Shown: positions 1 to 13,333, numbered from the stretch's first letter. The stretch: 64,000 bases of DNA from Lasiosphaeris hirsuta (GCA_030549175.1 JAUKUA010000003.1:4154001-4218000); one strand, 5' to 3'. Program-made: numbers and translations. Notes: generated by a model from the sequence alone, not told the origin.

Positions 1-35
1 GCCTCGCCGAGACTCTTCATGCCCTTAGCAGCCAT
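1..35 (-). CDS. Possible N-terminus of a divergent gene, cut by the window edge
   Basis: An ATG at 35-33 on the minus strand opens a frame reading MAAKGMKSLGEA up to the window edge. A G at -3 fits a fungal start context, and the position, about 350 bp from the divergent mL38 gene, fits a shared promoter. Twelve codons are too few to recognise a family, so this is a tentative call. Confidence 0.3.
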   Translation of the reverse strand, partial: MAAKGMKSLGE

Positions 36-384
36 AGCCGTCGTGTGTCGCCGGCGCAGGGTCGGGAACGTAGGTCAATTGTGTTCTGCCGATGGGTGTG
101 TGTCGATTGGCTCGATTGTTGGTGGGTCTGTCGCGAATATCTTGTACCCGTCGAGGAGGAACAGCGATGAGGCTGATGCTTGATGCTTGGGTTGGACCTC
201 CAGAAAAAAGATCTGGAGGTCACGCACAGACACTTGCGGCGCGGAGTTTGCCGGCAGCTCACAGCGTGCTCCTCAAATTTTTGCAGGCCCAGTCGCGTGA
301 TAGCTCCCCAATTGAAATTGACAGGGAGAAAACCCAACCGCCAGACCTCGGACCACTCGAACTGATTCCACATATCCGTCAGCC
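36..384. other. Intergenic, probable divergent promoter
   Basis: No convincing gene. Short frames on both strands have no family resemblance. The stretch lies between the possible minus-strand start at 35 and the mL38 start at 385. Confidence 0.5.
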
Positions 385-1802
385 ATGTCGCGGTCCCAGC
401 AGGTCACACGGCCAATCGTGCGGTCCCTCCAGCAAGGCCGCACCGCAGCGACATGTCAATCCCGGTCCATCGCCGCCCGCCAGTTCTCATCGACGACAAG
501 CCGAAAGGATGAGGCCACCACGACAGAGCCTCTGAAGCTCTCAGGCTTACCCATCTCCCCCCAATGGACACCAGAGCAGCTGGCGAGGCTCACGTCGCCC
601 GATCTCGGATCCCGGAGAAGGCGGGCCGCTCTCGCTACGACGACCCACGTCCCCTTCGAGCAGATGCCCTACTTGTGCTTCCAGGAGGCGCGCAAGGTCC
701 TGAACGAGGACCGCCAGGAAAAGATCGCCCAGATAGTGGTCGAGACGGAGAAGATCAAGCGCCTGGAGGCTGCCGACCCCAGCACCATGCGTGGAGGCGA
801 GGCGTACAAGGAGAAGCGGCTGGCGAGCTTGAGGAAACATGTCGAGGAGCTCAAGATTCTGGCGGATATCAACGACCCCTTGGTTAAGCGGCGCTTCGAA
901 GATGGCGTGGGTGCGTACCTGCTGGCCGCTAGGCCCCCTTTTCGTCATGGACCGACTGCCAACCCCCTTTTGAGCTTCGAGCTGACTCACCTACAGGTGA
1001 TATGAGCAAACCCATATACCGCTACCTCGCCAACAGAAAATGGCATGCCATGGATCAGAAGATTATCGTGCAGCGTATCCAACAGTTCCACATCGTTCCG
1101 GATATTCTGCCCAAGTTCGAGCCGACGGTAGACGTCAAGATGTCGTTCCGCGGTCAGCCTGTGGCGCCGGGACAGTTCCTCAACAGCCGCGTCACCGAGG
1201 TGGCGCCTACGCTGCGCATGCAAGTTTTTGACAAGGGAGAGCGTCTCATCTCGGTCGTGGTGATGGACTCGGACGTACCGGATACCGAATTTGACCTCTT
1301 CACCCGCCGCTGCCACTACCTGGCCACCAACATCCCCTGGGACCCAACCAAGACGCATCTACCCCTTCGCCTGGTCGGCAGCCCCTCTGGAAAGACGGGT
1401 GGTGAGCTACCCGTGCCATGGCTGCCCGCCTTCGCGCAGAAGGGCTCCCCCTATCACAGACTCAGCATCTTCATCCTCGAGCAAAAGGCTGGTGAGAGGC
1501 TCGACGCCAACAAGCTGCAGGAGCTGTATGACGGGCCCGGCCGGGACACCTTCACCCTCAAGAGCTTCCGCGACAAGTTCAATCTGACCCCGGTTGGCTT
1601 CAACCTGTTCAGGACCGAGTGGGATGAGAACACGGCCGATATCATGGAGAAGCACGCCATCCCCGGCGCCGACGTCGAGTTTAGGCATCAGCACTTCAAG
1701 ACGCTCAAGACGCCCCGCGCGGCCAAGGGCTGGGAAGCCAAGAGGCAAAAGCCCAAGTACAAGAGCTTGTGGAAGTATACGAAGCGCATTGCAACGCTTT
1801 GA
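385..1802 (+). CDS. MRPL35: Mitochondrial large ribosomal subunit protein mL38 (yeast MRPL35 family)
   Basis: Structural protein of the mitochondrial 54S ribosomal subunit. Exons are 385-910 and 997-1802, giving 443 aa; the 86-nt intron starts GTGCGT and ends CTACAG, and the join restores one frame ([20 protein letters not shown]). The first 45 or so residues are rich in Arg, Ser and Gln without acids ([20 protein letters not shown]), as in a mitochondrial targeting sequence. The C-terminal half carries a phosphatidylethanolamine-binding-protein-like fold with the characteristic VVMDSDVPD and NIPWDPTKT stretches, followed by [22 protein letters not shown] basic C-terminus ([21 protein letters not shown]) suits rRNA contact. 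Length is normal for the fungal family. The ATG at 385 is the first in frame. Confidence 0.9.
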
Positions 1803-2326
1803 GAGCGGTTACCGAGGGTGTAGTTACTTGTGTGTCATATTACTGTATCAGACATGTATAGAAACGCGGCGGGTATGTCTACCATGCGCCAATACCAAAA
1901 CTGCATCTGTGTTATGAAATCTGCCAGAGCGTTTCATTTTTAGATCAGGATAGTTGAGTTTGTTCTTGTTCTCATGATGATCCTGGATTCGCCTCAGCTT
2001 GGAACGAGATGGCTCAAACTCAAGGTGTATTGCAGGAGGATTTGTTGACTGGTTTTGATAAAAGAAAATCGGTACGTCTACAATCCCGTCAGGTAAGATA
2101 TGGTAGGGAGGTCAACTTGGGTTCAGGGGCTCACCAACGGAGAAACCAACATGGCTTAAGTCTAGTACTATTATCTTGCCAACGCCTAGTAAGTACTATG
2201 CAAACTTAAACCATTCTATACTTATGCGTGGCATAATTCGACATCGGCCTTCCCTATCTCTTATCCTAATCAAACCTCTCCCTTCATTCAAATCCTCCCT
2301 CCCTGCCGGAACTGATTAAAACTAAC
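1803..2326. other. Intergenic, convergent 3' regions
   Basis: Lies between the ends of mL38 (+) and the RhoGAP gene (-). Nothing recognisable beyond probable 3' untranslated sequence. Confidence 0.5.
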
Positions 2327-5300
2327 TCATCTCTCGTGTTGCTCCAACATCTCCTCAGCTTTCATCCACATGTCTGCCACCGTAGCCGACAACCTGCCTC
2401 CTTCGTCACTATTGCTACTTTTAAAGTATCCCTGTAATAGTAGTTGGGGGGGTGGCGTATCATCCCCCCCCTCGTCTTCAGCCTCATATGCACCTTCACC
2501 ACTTCCCTCCTCCCCACTGACACCGCCATCCATAGCCCTCAAGGAACTCCGAATCCTGTCCGCCACGACCGCTTCATCCTCAGTATGCTCCACCGACGAT
2601 GCCCGGCCCCATCTGCCACCCCCCTCCGCGGCCTCATCCTCCGCGGCCATCCTCTCCCTCAGCTTCCCCACCCGCACACTCGCCCGCTCAAACATGGCAA
2701 CCCTCTTCTCCGCCGCCTCGGCCCGCTCCCGCCACAGCCGGCATTCGCGCTCCGTCAGCCTCAGCTGCTCGCGCAAAAAGGCCACGTCCGGATCGTGTCT
2801 TGCCTCGAGCAGCCGGCGGAGTTGGCTTGCCTCCTCGGCCTTGGCTGCTACTTGCCTTTGTAAGCTGCGGATCTGCGCATGCAGGGCTACGGTTTTACTC
2901 CCTGTCGGGCTGGGCGAGGCTGTCGCTGCTAGGGAGGCTACATCTGCTTTCTCGTCGTCGAGGTTGGCGGTGTCCGAGGATTGGAGGGTAGTTCTTGACG
3001 GGGATCGCGATTCTGTCTCGAAGCTGACGATGCGTGTGTGACTGAGCTCGTTCCGGTGGGTTGTTGCTGGACCGGCAGCGGGATGAGACTTTGGAGTCTT
3101 GTCATCGTTGAGCTTTCTAGAATCGATGGCTGATGTCGTGGCGTCCTGTTGACTGTCCTTTTGTGGAGACGGGATCTTGATCGCCGGTTTAAGAGATATC
3201 GGTGTGACCTTTTCGGCACGGCCAGGCGAGTCGTTTTCCCTCTCTGTGGCGCCTTCTTGTGGTGATGTTACACTTGCCGTCTCCTCGCTCTCTGACATTG
3301 CGGCCGTCCCGCTCTCCTTGTGGCTCATCTCGACCTCGGCCACATTCGCCACACTGCCCTCATCATCCTGCCCAGCCCTCTCTGAACCCCCATCATCCAC
3401 TCGCACCGTCTCTACCGAGCCACCTGAATCATCCCGCTGCTGAAGCGCTGCCACCCAAGACATCCTCCCAGAATGAGCCGACTCTGAGCGCGCACTGGCC
3501 CTTGTCGATGACTTGGACGGTGACTTTGTTGGGGATGGGTTTATCGTGTATTGCGAGAGCACGCCGCTGGGCTTCAGATCGGCCCAGTTGTTGACCCTTT
3601 GCATGGGGCTCGGAATGAAGACGGGGTCCTTGGAGGCGCTCTCAAACTTTGCCGCCATGGCTTTCACTGCACTGCCTGCCGATTTCGCGGGCCGGGACCT
3701 GGATCGGGACGGCGAGCCTGGCGTCGGCCGGGCCGGGGTGCCTCCCGTGGTGTTGGTAGGGCTATGTTTGGGCGTCGAAAATGCCCTGCCCCGATTTCTG
3801 ACTTCATCAGTTTTCCCCTGGTTCTCATCTCCATTCTGGTGCTTCCGCAAAGGAGTGATTGGTTTTCCGTGGCGGACATGGCTGGCTGCCCTGTCTGTGC
3901 TTTGCGTGGCACTGGCCGACATTTCTGTCGAGGGTTCTTCGGCAGGCACTTTGTTGGAGGACTCGCTGCTGGTTATCGAACCCCGGTTCTTCGTTGTGTC
4001 CGTCAAACTACCCTTTTGTATTGCGCCCTCCTGCCGTGCTGTCTCCGACCCAGAGCTTGCAGGGCGAGGGACTACGGTCTTTTTACCGCCCCCAGATTGA
4101 TCCTCTGTGTTACGTTTGGTAGGGCTTGGCGTGCGTCGAGCAGGGCTTTCAAAGTCCGTAGAGTCTCTGCGCCCGTGCTTGGGCTTGTATGTTGGAAGTC
4201 TCGAGCGTCTTGGTCCGGACCCCCCCGATTTAGGCTCGCACTGCCGAAGAGTTTTGGTGTCTATCTCCACCAACATGGAAGTTGGTGCCGTTTTATGTGA
4301 TACCCCAGCGGTATCTTCCAACTTACCAGCTTGGTTGACAGAGACTCCGGGAGAGTCTTCGGACTTTCTTATCCTCGAGACTGTCGTCCTGAAGCGGCCA
4401 TCTCTCGAGCCCGAGGCGATGCTCTCGGTTGAGTCCCTAGAGTGACGCTTGCCGGCAATCCTGGAGAGGGTCCTGAGGTCTGCTGGCGAGTTTTTTGTGG
4501 ACGATTTACTGCTCCGATCAGTGCTTCTCCTACCTGAGTTTCCCCTCCGTATCTGCGTTGCTGTTATATCATTGGTAAACATGATGGAGTCCTTGGAGAC
4601 GAGCAGCCTCCGCTTTTGCGAAGGCCGGTGCGCTAATACCGATGCCGAGACGTTGCTTATAGGATCTAGGTCGGGCTCAGCTGTGTTGTTGTGTGTTAAG
4701 CTGTTTGGCGCATGGGGGGCCGTTGCTGAGGAGACTGGTGAAGGTTCAGCTAAGGCGAGCGACGGTGCCTTGCCACGCGGGTGTGGCTCTTGCATAGGCG
4801 CGGCTTGGTGAATTACTGGTGGAGGAACGCTATACATTTGCTGCATGCTAAGTCCAGCCCCCGGCGGCTCCTCGAAATCTGCCAACAGCGGCTCCTCGGC
4901 GGTAGGAGACAGCAACTGCAGAGACGCCTTCGCGCCTGCGCGGCTGTTTGATGAAGACCGGGCGCCTTTGGGCCGTTGACGTTGGACAACGAGCGAAGCA
5001 CGCGAGTTCTCCTGCCACGCGCCTCCTCTACCGGATGCTCGCCCTTGATATGACACCGGGTTAGCTGGGGTGGTTTACAAAGTGCCGACTGGACGGACTT
5101 ACGAGCTTCCGGGGTTGGGCTTGGGGGGACTGGGGATTCGCTCATGCCGTAGGGCCCCGAGGGAGCCCGGATACTGCTCCACTCTGCGGGCTTCTTGATC
5201 ACGAACGATTCCGAGGCCGATGGGCGTAACAAACCTTTCCCTGATGGTTGCTCTCCAGCCATGCTCGGCCCATCAATCCCGGTCTTGAGAACTCCGAGAC

Positions 5301-6852
5301 TCTTCATGTGCTTGACTACATCGCGCCAGTGCGTGATGAGCATCTCCGTGATGGCGTTGGCCACATGTATCTTATCGACCGTTAGACTTCTCGTCTCAAT
5401 CTCATCCGATGCCTTACTTCGACGTCTCTCCCTCTTGGTATGGGGCGGCGTTACGGGAAACAGCACTAAGCCAGCGCTGGGGTTGGCAAGCTTCATCGTA
5501 TACGCATTGATAAGATCGCCGACTAGGAGCGGCCCGAACACGATGCCTAGAGCGTTGTATCCCATCAAGTCGGCTGTCGGTAGCGGCCTGCCATGCTCAT
5601 CCTCGCGGGGCGCCTTCTCGGCGGTACGCCCAATGAGGCAGAGGAGCCCGAAAACGGCACATATCAGCTCGCGGCGGAATTGCGATCTAACGCTACTAAC
5701 GGCCAGCGCAATCAGCCTTGCTCTGAGCTTGGTTTGCTTCGTCCTGGTGAACTCAGGGTCTCCCTTAAGCTGGCTGTGAATGGCGACCAGGGCATCACAC
5801 AGAGACAGAGACCCCAATATGCCCCCGGGGAGGCCGGATAGAAGTCGCTTGAAGGTTGAGGCAACGTCGTGTGTCCCGGCCTTGATATGGAGGGGGAGGT
5901 TTGGACAGCGAGTCGTGCTAGCAATCTCGTCCGCTTCGCCCTCGGCGCAGTAGTAGTCGTAGAGGGCGTTTACCACCCGAACAGAGCCAGGAATTCGAAA
6001 AACCCCACGCGTATCCGCCGCTATTTGTGTCAGTGAGAATATCACACACCTGATGGATAGAGTGGGCTCTTACCATGCTGCACTAAGTACTGAGCCGTGG
6101 CACGGAAACAGGTTGGAAGAATCAGCGAGCATGGGGCGTATTCCGACGGGAGGTACAACATGCTCTTGCCACACAGCCGGACCAGAGACTGCAGGTCTTC
6201 ATCCTTGAGGGTGCACCTCTTCGTGGGGTGAACAATGTGCATTGCCAAGTCGCTTACACTGCGCTTGATCCTGAGTTTTTTGTCCGATCGAACCGAGCTC
6301 GTGTTGCTCGCTCCCGACGCCTGCCGCCGGAAGGTGCGTGAGAACCATCCTCTCCTGTGCTGGGGCGAGTGATCTCTCTGCCAGACCGTTAGCCTTGTGA
6401 CCCCTATCTCGAGAAGCCGGGAGCGACTGACTGACGAAGGGCTGTAGTCGTCCGAGGCCAGCATTCGGACACCGTGCTAGCCTCCTGGTCAGCGACAGCT
6501 ACCCAAAAGCGGGAGAGGATATAGGAATCTCAACCTTTCTTGCGAGTCTGTTATACTCTTGGACGACCTCTGGACGCTCTTGTACGTCGTCCGTGTCCGA
6601 CTGACCGGCTACGTCCCCGCTTGATGTAGTCCAAGTAGCGCTGCTTCTGTTTGCCCGCCGGTCGGGCCCTGGCAGCGGAAGATGGCCTGCGGTAGCCGAG
6701 TGAGGAAGGCCTTGGTGGATGGTCGCCGTTGGCTCCGCGAGCTGGGAGAACTGCCCAGAGTAGTGGTCCGAAGGAAAGGGGCTTTGTTTGGTCGAGGGCG
6801 TACGGAATGATCCCATTGACGCCCCGTCCATCTCGTGGTCATAGTAAGACAT
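2327..6852 (-). CDS. RhoGAP domain protein with long disordered region and C-terminal coiled coil
   Basis: GTPase-activating protein for Rho-family GTPases, which stimulates GTP hydrolysis in polarity and cell-wall signalling. Four exons: 6852-6535, 6476-6074, 6020-5103 and 5043-2327; the total is 4356 nt, 1451 aa. The RhoGAP domain spans roughly residues 180-430. It includes YLPSEYAPCSLILPTCFRAT, the arginine-finger stretch DTRGVFRIPGS (Arg near 249) and DLMGYNALGIVFGPLLVGD with the conserved NALG(I)VFGP core. A low-complexity Ser/Pro/Arg-rich segment of about 800 residues follows. Near the C-terminus there is a coiled coil (HAQIRSLQRQVAAKAEEASQ... through RLTERECRLWRERAEAAEKR). The first intron has a weak GTTGAG donor. 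The domain order matches Pezizomycotina RhoGAPs; which Rho protein it acts on cannot be read from the sequence. Confidence 0.85.
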
Positions 6853-7506
6853 CCCAGCAGCGAGTGGTCCCCCCCCTCGACAGGTTGGGATATGTCCCGG
6901 TCAACGGTTCTGCAATTGTGATGCAGCTATGTGACGTATGAGTGGGGGATATGTCGGCAGACCATGTCCATGTCAAAAGCGAAAGCGAACTATGCTTCCC
7001 GGAACTTGGCAAGCGAGAACGAGATGCCGTTCGTTTGCACCCAGCTGCTGCTTCCCGTTGTGCAGGTGGCTGCTGGCCCCGACTGCCATCCTTCCGAAGG
7101 GCTAACAAGAAAGAAGGACCAGCAGAGGCGGTCTGTTTAGCGTCGCAAATACACTAACCCCTGTACCTAAGGGAGCATCACTCGATGGACTCGGTTACAT
7201 CTCATGTCTCAATTTGGGGCGGACGGTGCTCGATTGAGCCAAGATTATGAAATTCCATCATTATCTAGGACCACCACTGCCGCCCGTTCGGCCGACTCTC
7301 TGAGTTAAGCCGCAAAGTGGGTGCGAGGTCTGGAGAAAATAAAGCCAGATCTATAACATCACAGAGAAAAACGATATGCAACCGTGGTATTCCTTTGATC
7401 CACATACCGTTCTTGCGCCTTGTAAATGCATACCAAAACACTGATAGACCCGAAACGAGCCGAGGGCCTATCACACACATGAATCCCGTCATCGATCGCG
7501 GCTCGC
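6853..7506. other. Intergenic: RhoGAP promoter and snf4 3' region
   Basis: Separates two minus-strand genes. No coding frame with family resemblance and no clear repeat. Confidence 0.5.
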
Positions 7507-9104
7507 TCACGACCGAATGTTATCATCTTCCTCGCCATAGAGGAGGACATACTTGAGGATATCCGAAAGTGAGATGATGCCCTTGAGCCGGCTGTCGTCG
7601 TCGACCACGATCAATCTGTGAACTCGAGACTTCCGGATCGTGTCGAATATCGAATCAAGACGATCGTCCTCGCCACAAGTGTAAATGCCTGCGAAGTCTT
7701 CCGCGCGATTGGACAAGGCGTCCCCGACGGTCGCAGATAACTCATCATAGGCCCCCCCTCGGATACAAGGAATGACATCTACAGCTTCAAACACATTTAG
7801 TAGCTTGTAGTCCTTGTTAATAATCGGCACGGCTGAGATGTTGTGCTTGACCATGAGATGGATCACGTCGAGAACCGAGCTGCTCATAGTAGCGGTCGCC
7901 ATATTGGTATAGGTGCCGAGGCCAAGCTCCCCAACTGGTTTCTTTAGCAGCATAGTGTGTTGCTCGTTGTTGACGGCGATGAACTTAAGGATCCGATATT
8001 GCGTGATCACACTCACAACCGTTTGTCGGCCCGTCTCGTCGTCAGTGTCGACTAACGGGATCCTCCTAGCCCTTGTTTTGAGCATACGCCGGCATGCCTC
8101 ATATAGTGGGCGCATGGGGTGGACAGACACCGTCTCGAGCGGTACAACCCCAATGGCCTTTTCGATATCTGCGACACAAACACAAATAGGCACGCTTAGC
8201 CTGCTATCCCAACTAAGTTGTGGGCACATCCGCCACCGTTGGGTACCTACCTCGGAGGTTGCAGAGTCGAAACTGGTCAACTTGGTTGAGCTGGTCAGGG
8301 AACTGGCAGTAGTATTGAATAACATTGATATAGTCAGTACTGGTTAGCAAACCAGCGAATGTCGAGTTGTGCGAGTCCCAGAGGGGCGCTGAGACGATGC
8401 CTGCTGTCCGTCAGCTCTGCGCAACGTCGGGCAAGTAAGCTACCCCAGTGGCCCAGGGGTGACCTTTGGGCTGCGTGTCACCGCACCATTTTGGATCAGG
8501 ATATTCAAGCTCTTCTTGATGAGCAGGTCGTTGTCCAGCACGACGAGCCGGAAGGAGAGCGGGAGGACGTCGTAGCTGGTGCGGACCTTGAGAAACTCGC
8601 GGATGCCCCTCTGTTTGCCCAACCGACGGCGTCAGTATTTACTTCTTTCACATCTCTACGTCCGTCGGTCTCGGCTGCGGCCTGGCCCGGGACCCCGCAC
8701 AGCAAGCGGCTCTGGTGACCACCAGGCTCGCAGGGCGGGAGAGCCGAGGAACGGAGGTGAGGGAGGGCGGGGTGTTGATGTCTCGGAATGCTGCTCACCA
8801 GGCCCTGCATTTGCTCCTTGTCCAAGGGGCCGGCCGTCTTGTCTGGCATTGCGCGGGGGGCGGATTTGGGGCGGAGGTAGGAGGACGGCGCGACAAAGGG
8901 CAGCTCATGACCATGTCGCAGCAGCACTGGTCCATGAGCATCGCTATTACCGCCTCCAGCTATGGTCGAGGGGGCGGGAGGAAGGCCGCTGGCGCTGGCG
9001 CTGGCGCTGGCGCTGGCGTTGGGTGTAGTTGTGGCAGCAGCAGCAGCAGCAGAACTGCTGGGGTTGGGAGTCGCCTTTTCAGCGGGAGCACGAGCGTCAT
9101 CCAT
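7507..9104 (-). CDS. SNF4: Snf4, gamma subunit of the AMPK/Snf1 kinase complex
   Basis: Regulatory subunit of the Snf1/AMPK heterotrimer that senses adenine nucleotides and controls carbon-source responses. Exons 9104-8799, 8610-8487, 8400-8251 and 8168-7507 give 413 aa. The conserved start of the CBS region, REFLKVRTSYDVLPLSFRL, falls in exon 2. Exon 3 encodes GIVSAPLWDSHNSTFAGLLT. Exon 4 covers the remaining CBS motifs, ending VHRLIVVDDDSRLKGIISLS. Four CBS repeats are expected and the spacing fits. I chose the ATG at 9104-9102 (MDDARAP); the frame is open slightly upstream but without another ATG. The N-terminus before about residue 85 is Ala/Ser-rich low complexity, partly encoded by hexamer and CAG-type repeats. 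Confidence 0.93.
8990..9051. repeat. Coding microsatellites in snf4 exon 1
   Basis: On the + strand a GGCGCT hexamer is repeated about five times near 8990-9017, encoding alternating Ser-Ala. A GCA trinucleotide run follows near 9033-9051, encoding Ala. Both lie in the disordered N-terminus, so length variation would change the protein in frame. Confidence 0.8.
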
Positions 9105-10673
9105 TATCGTGGTCGTGGTACGCGCATCGGGAGGGATTCCCGGACACTCCAAACCGATGGGCTAAACGATGCGGCCAAACGAGCCAAACGATGGACAACC
9201 TTCAGGAGTAGGTCGGGTCGGGTGGTTGCCGACCGGCGGTCGGAGGGGCGAGGGGCGGCAGGACAGGGAAAAAGAAATGGGACGTCTGGGCCGTCTCTCA
9301 ACCACTCAAACCCCACCTATATAAACGGCCTACCTATCAGCCGCTGCGCCACGGGGAACCTTATCGCCCACCCCGAGAGCCCCACGGCCAGGAATTGGAA
9401 GCTGCCCACCTACACAACACAGATAGGTGCCCACGCTACCTCCGGGTACTTAGGTTTTGAGCTCTCCTCCCCCAACTTGAGACGATTTTCTCCAAGAAAT
9501 ATATCAACCATTTGACGTGAGGCATTGCGATTTCATGTCGATCCTCCGCACCTATTTCCACCAGGGATAGGGTCGTGGGACAGGCAGCCACTTGGAGCCA
9601 CTGTCAGGTTGCCAGCAAATTCACATGACGCAGAGACGCGTTAGGTTATACCCAAAGGCACTGCATCCCCCTCGGCGCAAGAGCTCAAATGCATACTGTA
9701 TCGCGGTGAGGATTTGGCCTTTTCACCACATGTTACCTATCCTCTAGGTTTGCATTCTTGGTTGAGTCTGATATCTTATGACAAAGCAGTTGGAGTTGCT
9801 TGAGGTGCACAGGGTGGTAGCACTTCTTGTCCACAGTCAGCCCTAGGTTGGTACCAAGGTTATCCATGTGCATGCCATTTCCAATCTCAATTGCTTGAAC
9901 CAACCGTCAGCCGCTCAGCCTTCAGGTCCTTCACATCTCTTCATCTAAAGGCACTCGACTCTCTCAAAACATGACATGGCACCAGCCTACTAGTGCTTGA
10001 AAGCAGGAATGCCATTTTGCTGCTATTGGATGGGGGAACCCGAAAACGCCAGGCACTGATGCAGAGTTTCTGGTCCTGTTCTACTTCTACTTTATGCCTC
10101 TACTCTCTTCAATTTGAAATAAAAAAAATCCATCAGGTTTTATATCTACCATACAGACCATACCCAGCTAGGCTGACAACGCCCATTTCAGCAGCCCTGA
10201 GCTCGAGTTGAGGAATTGACCGTGACCTGCTCATGTGGTTGCCGCTAGAGTACCAGTTGACCTCCGACCCCTGCTGCACCTGAACCACCCAAGCGGCCAG
10301 GAACGCTGCGCTGTCGGTTGCGCACGGCCCCATTCCTACGCCAGCCCACCCCAGACTCTGCAGAGGCAGCTTCGATTCATGAACCGGCGTCCTCGCCTGT
10401 GCTTGTCGTGCGATCCAGCTCATCCCGCCCAAAACAATCCATCATCGGCCTGTTGACTCAACTTTCATCAGCCTTTGTTATTGGCCACACCACCGCCCAG
10501 ATTTCATTCGAGAATGTTTCTTTGATATCTGCTTCATCCATCTGAGGCTTGTGGGCAACCTTTGCGACCGGCTCTTGCAGGCTCAAGCCGGAAAATACTC
10601 TGATCCTCGCAGTCTACGCAACTCCCGAAGCCGCCGCTCTCGACATTAGGAGACCCGGCTCCCCTTCACAGCC
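9105..10673. other. Long divergent intergenic region between snf4 and vac8
   Basis: About 1.57 kb with no supportable gene. It should hold the snf4 promoter and the vac8 promoter with its 5' leader. A TGACTCA heptamer occurs at 10454-10460. A long plus-strand frame over 8715-9515 is antisense to snf4 exon 1 and looks accidental. Confidence 0.5.
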
Positions 10674-12744
10674 ATGGGTGCCTGCAGTTCCTCGTGCTGC
10701 GCAGGTACGGCAGCTCTCAGTATGCTACGCAAACACTTTTCGCTGATAACAACAGGCAAATCCCGCGATGGATTATACGAGAATGTCCTAGCCGACAGCG
10801 AGCGAGAGGCTGTCGCCGACCTCCTCCAGTATCTCGAGAATGTCCGTCCACCATATATTTCCCCACAAGTATTCGCTGGCTAACTCTGGTACAGCGCGGA
10901 GAAACAGACTTCTTCTCGGGTGAGCCCCTTCGAGCTCTCAGCACACTGGTTTACTCCGAAAACATCGACCTGCAAAGGAGCGCTAGCTTGACCTTTGCTG
11001 AGATCACTGAGCGGGGTGTGTACATTTCATTACTCTGATTGGAAAACATGAAGAGATAGCTGGGCGCCTTGGATCAACGGCTTGGGAATGGCTCAGAGAT
11101 ACAAGACGCAATGAACTGGGCTTGCTAACTTGTGTTATGTAGATGTCAGAGCCGTCGATCGCGATACCCTCGACCCTATCCTCTTTCTCCTCCAAAATCC
11201 AGATATCGAAGTGCAAAGGGCAGCCAGCGCCGCACTCGGAAATCTTGCTGTCAACAGTACGAACCTCAGGGAACATCTTGGCTTTGGAAGTGACTGACAG
11301 GAAGTGTAGCCGAGAACAAGGTTTTGATCGTTCAGCTCGGTGGATTGGCTCCCCTCATTCGCCAAATGATGTCAACCAACGTGGAAGTACAGTGCAATGC
11401 CGTTGGCTGCATCACTAATCTGGCAACGCATGAGGATAACAAGGCAAAGATTGCACGATCCGGTGCTTTAGGGCCGTTGACACGCCTCGCAAAATCTAAG
11501 GATATGAGAGTGCAGCGAAATGCTACTGGGGCGCTCCTCAACATGACACACTCTGGTATGATATGATGATACTTGGCTCTCTACCTGACCTGCAGCTAAC
11601 GGCTCGCAGATGAGAACCGGCAGCAGCTTGTAAACGCCGGGGCTATCCCCGTTCTTGTCCAGCTCCTCTCTTCTACAGATGTGGATGTCCAGTACTATTG
11701 CACAACAGCCCTCAGCAACATCGCCGTGGACGCCAACAATAGGCGAAAACTAGCTCAGACTGAACCCCGTCTTGTTCAGTCCCTGGTAAACCTGATGGAT
11801 TCTTCCTCGCCCAAGGTTCAATGCCAGGCCGCGCTAGCGCTTCGAAACCTGGCATCCGACGAAAAATACCAACTTGACATTGTACGAGCCAACGGTCTTG
11901 GCCCGCTCCTCCGCCTGCTCCAATCATCATATCTACCCCTTATCCTGTCGGCTGTGGCCTGTATTCGAAATATCTCAATTCATCCCTTGAACGAATCTCC
12001 GATCATTGAAGCAGGGTTCCTGAAACCTCTTGTTGACCTTTTAGGATCAACTGACAATGAAGAGATTCAGTGCCATGCTATCTCGACCCTCAGGAATCTG
12101 GCGGCAAGCTCAGACCGGAACAAGGCGCTGGTACTTGAGGCAGGGGCAGTGCAGAAATGCAAACAGCTTGTCCTGGAAGTTCCTGTGACGGTGCAATCCG
12201 AGATGACGGCGGCCATCGCTGTGCTTGCGCTAAGTGACGAACTTAAAACACACCTATTAGAGTTGGGGGTTTTTGAAGTTTTAATACCCCTTACCAAGTC
12301 CCCCAGCATCGAGGTTCAGGGGAACAGCGCAGCTGCCCTCGGCAATCTTTCCTCGAAAGGTATGTTTTGTCAACCCAGGTTCACACGGATAGATAGAAGC
12401 TGACAATACCAGTGGGCGACTACAGCATTTTCATCCATAACTGGACCGAGCCAAGCGACGGCATCCATGGATACCTTAGCCGGTTTTTGGAGAGTGGGGA
12501 TGCTACATTTCAGCACATTGCCATCTGGACTCTGCTACAATTGCTCGAGTCAGAGGACAAGAAGCTTATTGGCCTTATTGGCAAATCGGACGATGTTGTG
12601 GATATGATCAAGCAGATTGCCAACCGGCAAGTCGAGTCCGACAATGAGCTAGAAGATGACGATGAGGGTGAGGTTGTCAGCCTTGCTCAACGGTGCTTGG
12701 AGCTACTTGGCCAGGGTATAGCGAAGAGCCATATCGAAGGTTGA
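10674..12744 (+). CDS. VAC8: Vac8, armadillo-repeat vacuolar membrane protein
   Basis: Vacuole-associated adaptor used in vacuole inheritance, the nucleus-vacuole junction and Cvt/autophagy traffic. Seven exons: 10674-10704, 10756-10841, 10895-11015, 11143-11256, 11310-11555, 11610-12359 and 12413-12744, giving 559 aa. The N-terminus [11 protein letters not shown] has Gly2 for N-myristoylation and nearby cysteines for palmitoylation. Armadillo repeats fill most of the rest, for example [37 protein letters not shown] and [16 protein letters not shown]. The C-terminal [18 protein letters not shown] and [13 protein letters not shown] match the family end. The second intron uses an uncommon GTCCGT donor; its frame is right but its boundary is the least certain. 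Confidence 0.95.
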
Positions 12745-13333
12745 CAAGAGCCCTGAATGGGTAGTGTAGCACTCACCACGACATCTCGCTCGCCGTGTGC
12801 TCGGTTTTATTCATTTTCCTGGTTTATTCATTTCCGCATAGGATTGGCGTGGAGTTGGTGGCGTTAGTATTGTTTATAATACACGGAATGGTCGTTGGGA
12901 CTATGGTGGGGGGACTGTATTTTGAGGCCGAACATGTGGAATGTCTCCGTGGGCTTTGGGCAAGCGAGATCGCGGGCAAGCTGCATCAAAATGACTTCGG
13001 GCCCTCGACGTGGGCTTTTGGTTTTCCTTTGTACTATGGCACACATGTGTCGCCCGGGTTTTCTCACCGGCGGAACTGATTCATCACCGTAACACTACCT
13101 TGACGCCTTTACCATTACCCGTTACCCCATTCTGACGTCTCCAGCACCCAAACCCGGGCCTGGCACGTCCTAGAGAGATGTAATTAGACACGATTCAGAG
13201 ATATCCGCAAATTCTTCATACATCACTTCCTCGCTCAACTCATGACGTGGTTTGCAGGGGGCTTTGATGAATTCGCTCTGGAGGAGCAACCCCTTGTTGA
13301 TACTAACTATTGCGCGAATGCAGCCAGTGTCTG
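12745..13333. other. Intergenic, convergent 3' regions of vac8 and imp1
   Basis: No gene seen. Short frames on both strands have no family resemblance. Confidence 0.5.

Noticed and set aside
8715..9515. 266-codon plus-strand frame opposite snf4
   Set aside because: Antisense to the repeat-rich snf4 N-terminus and its first intron; Gly/Ala/Arg-biased with no family resemblance.
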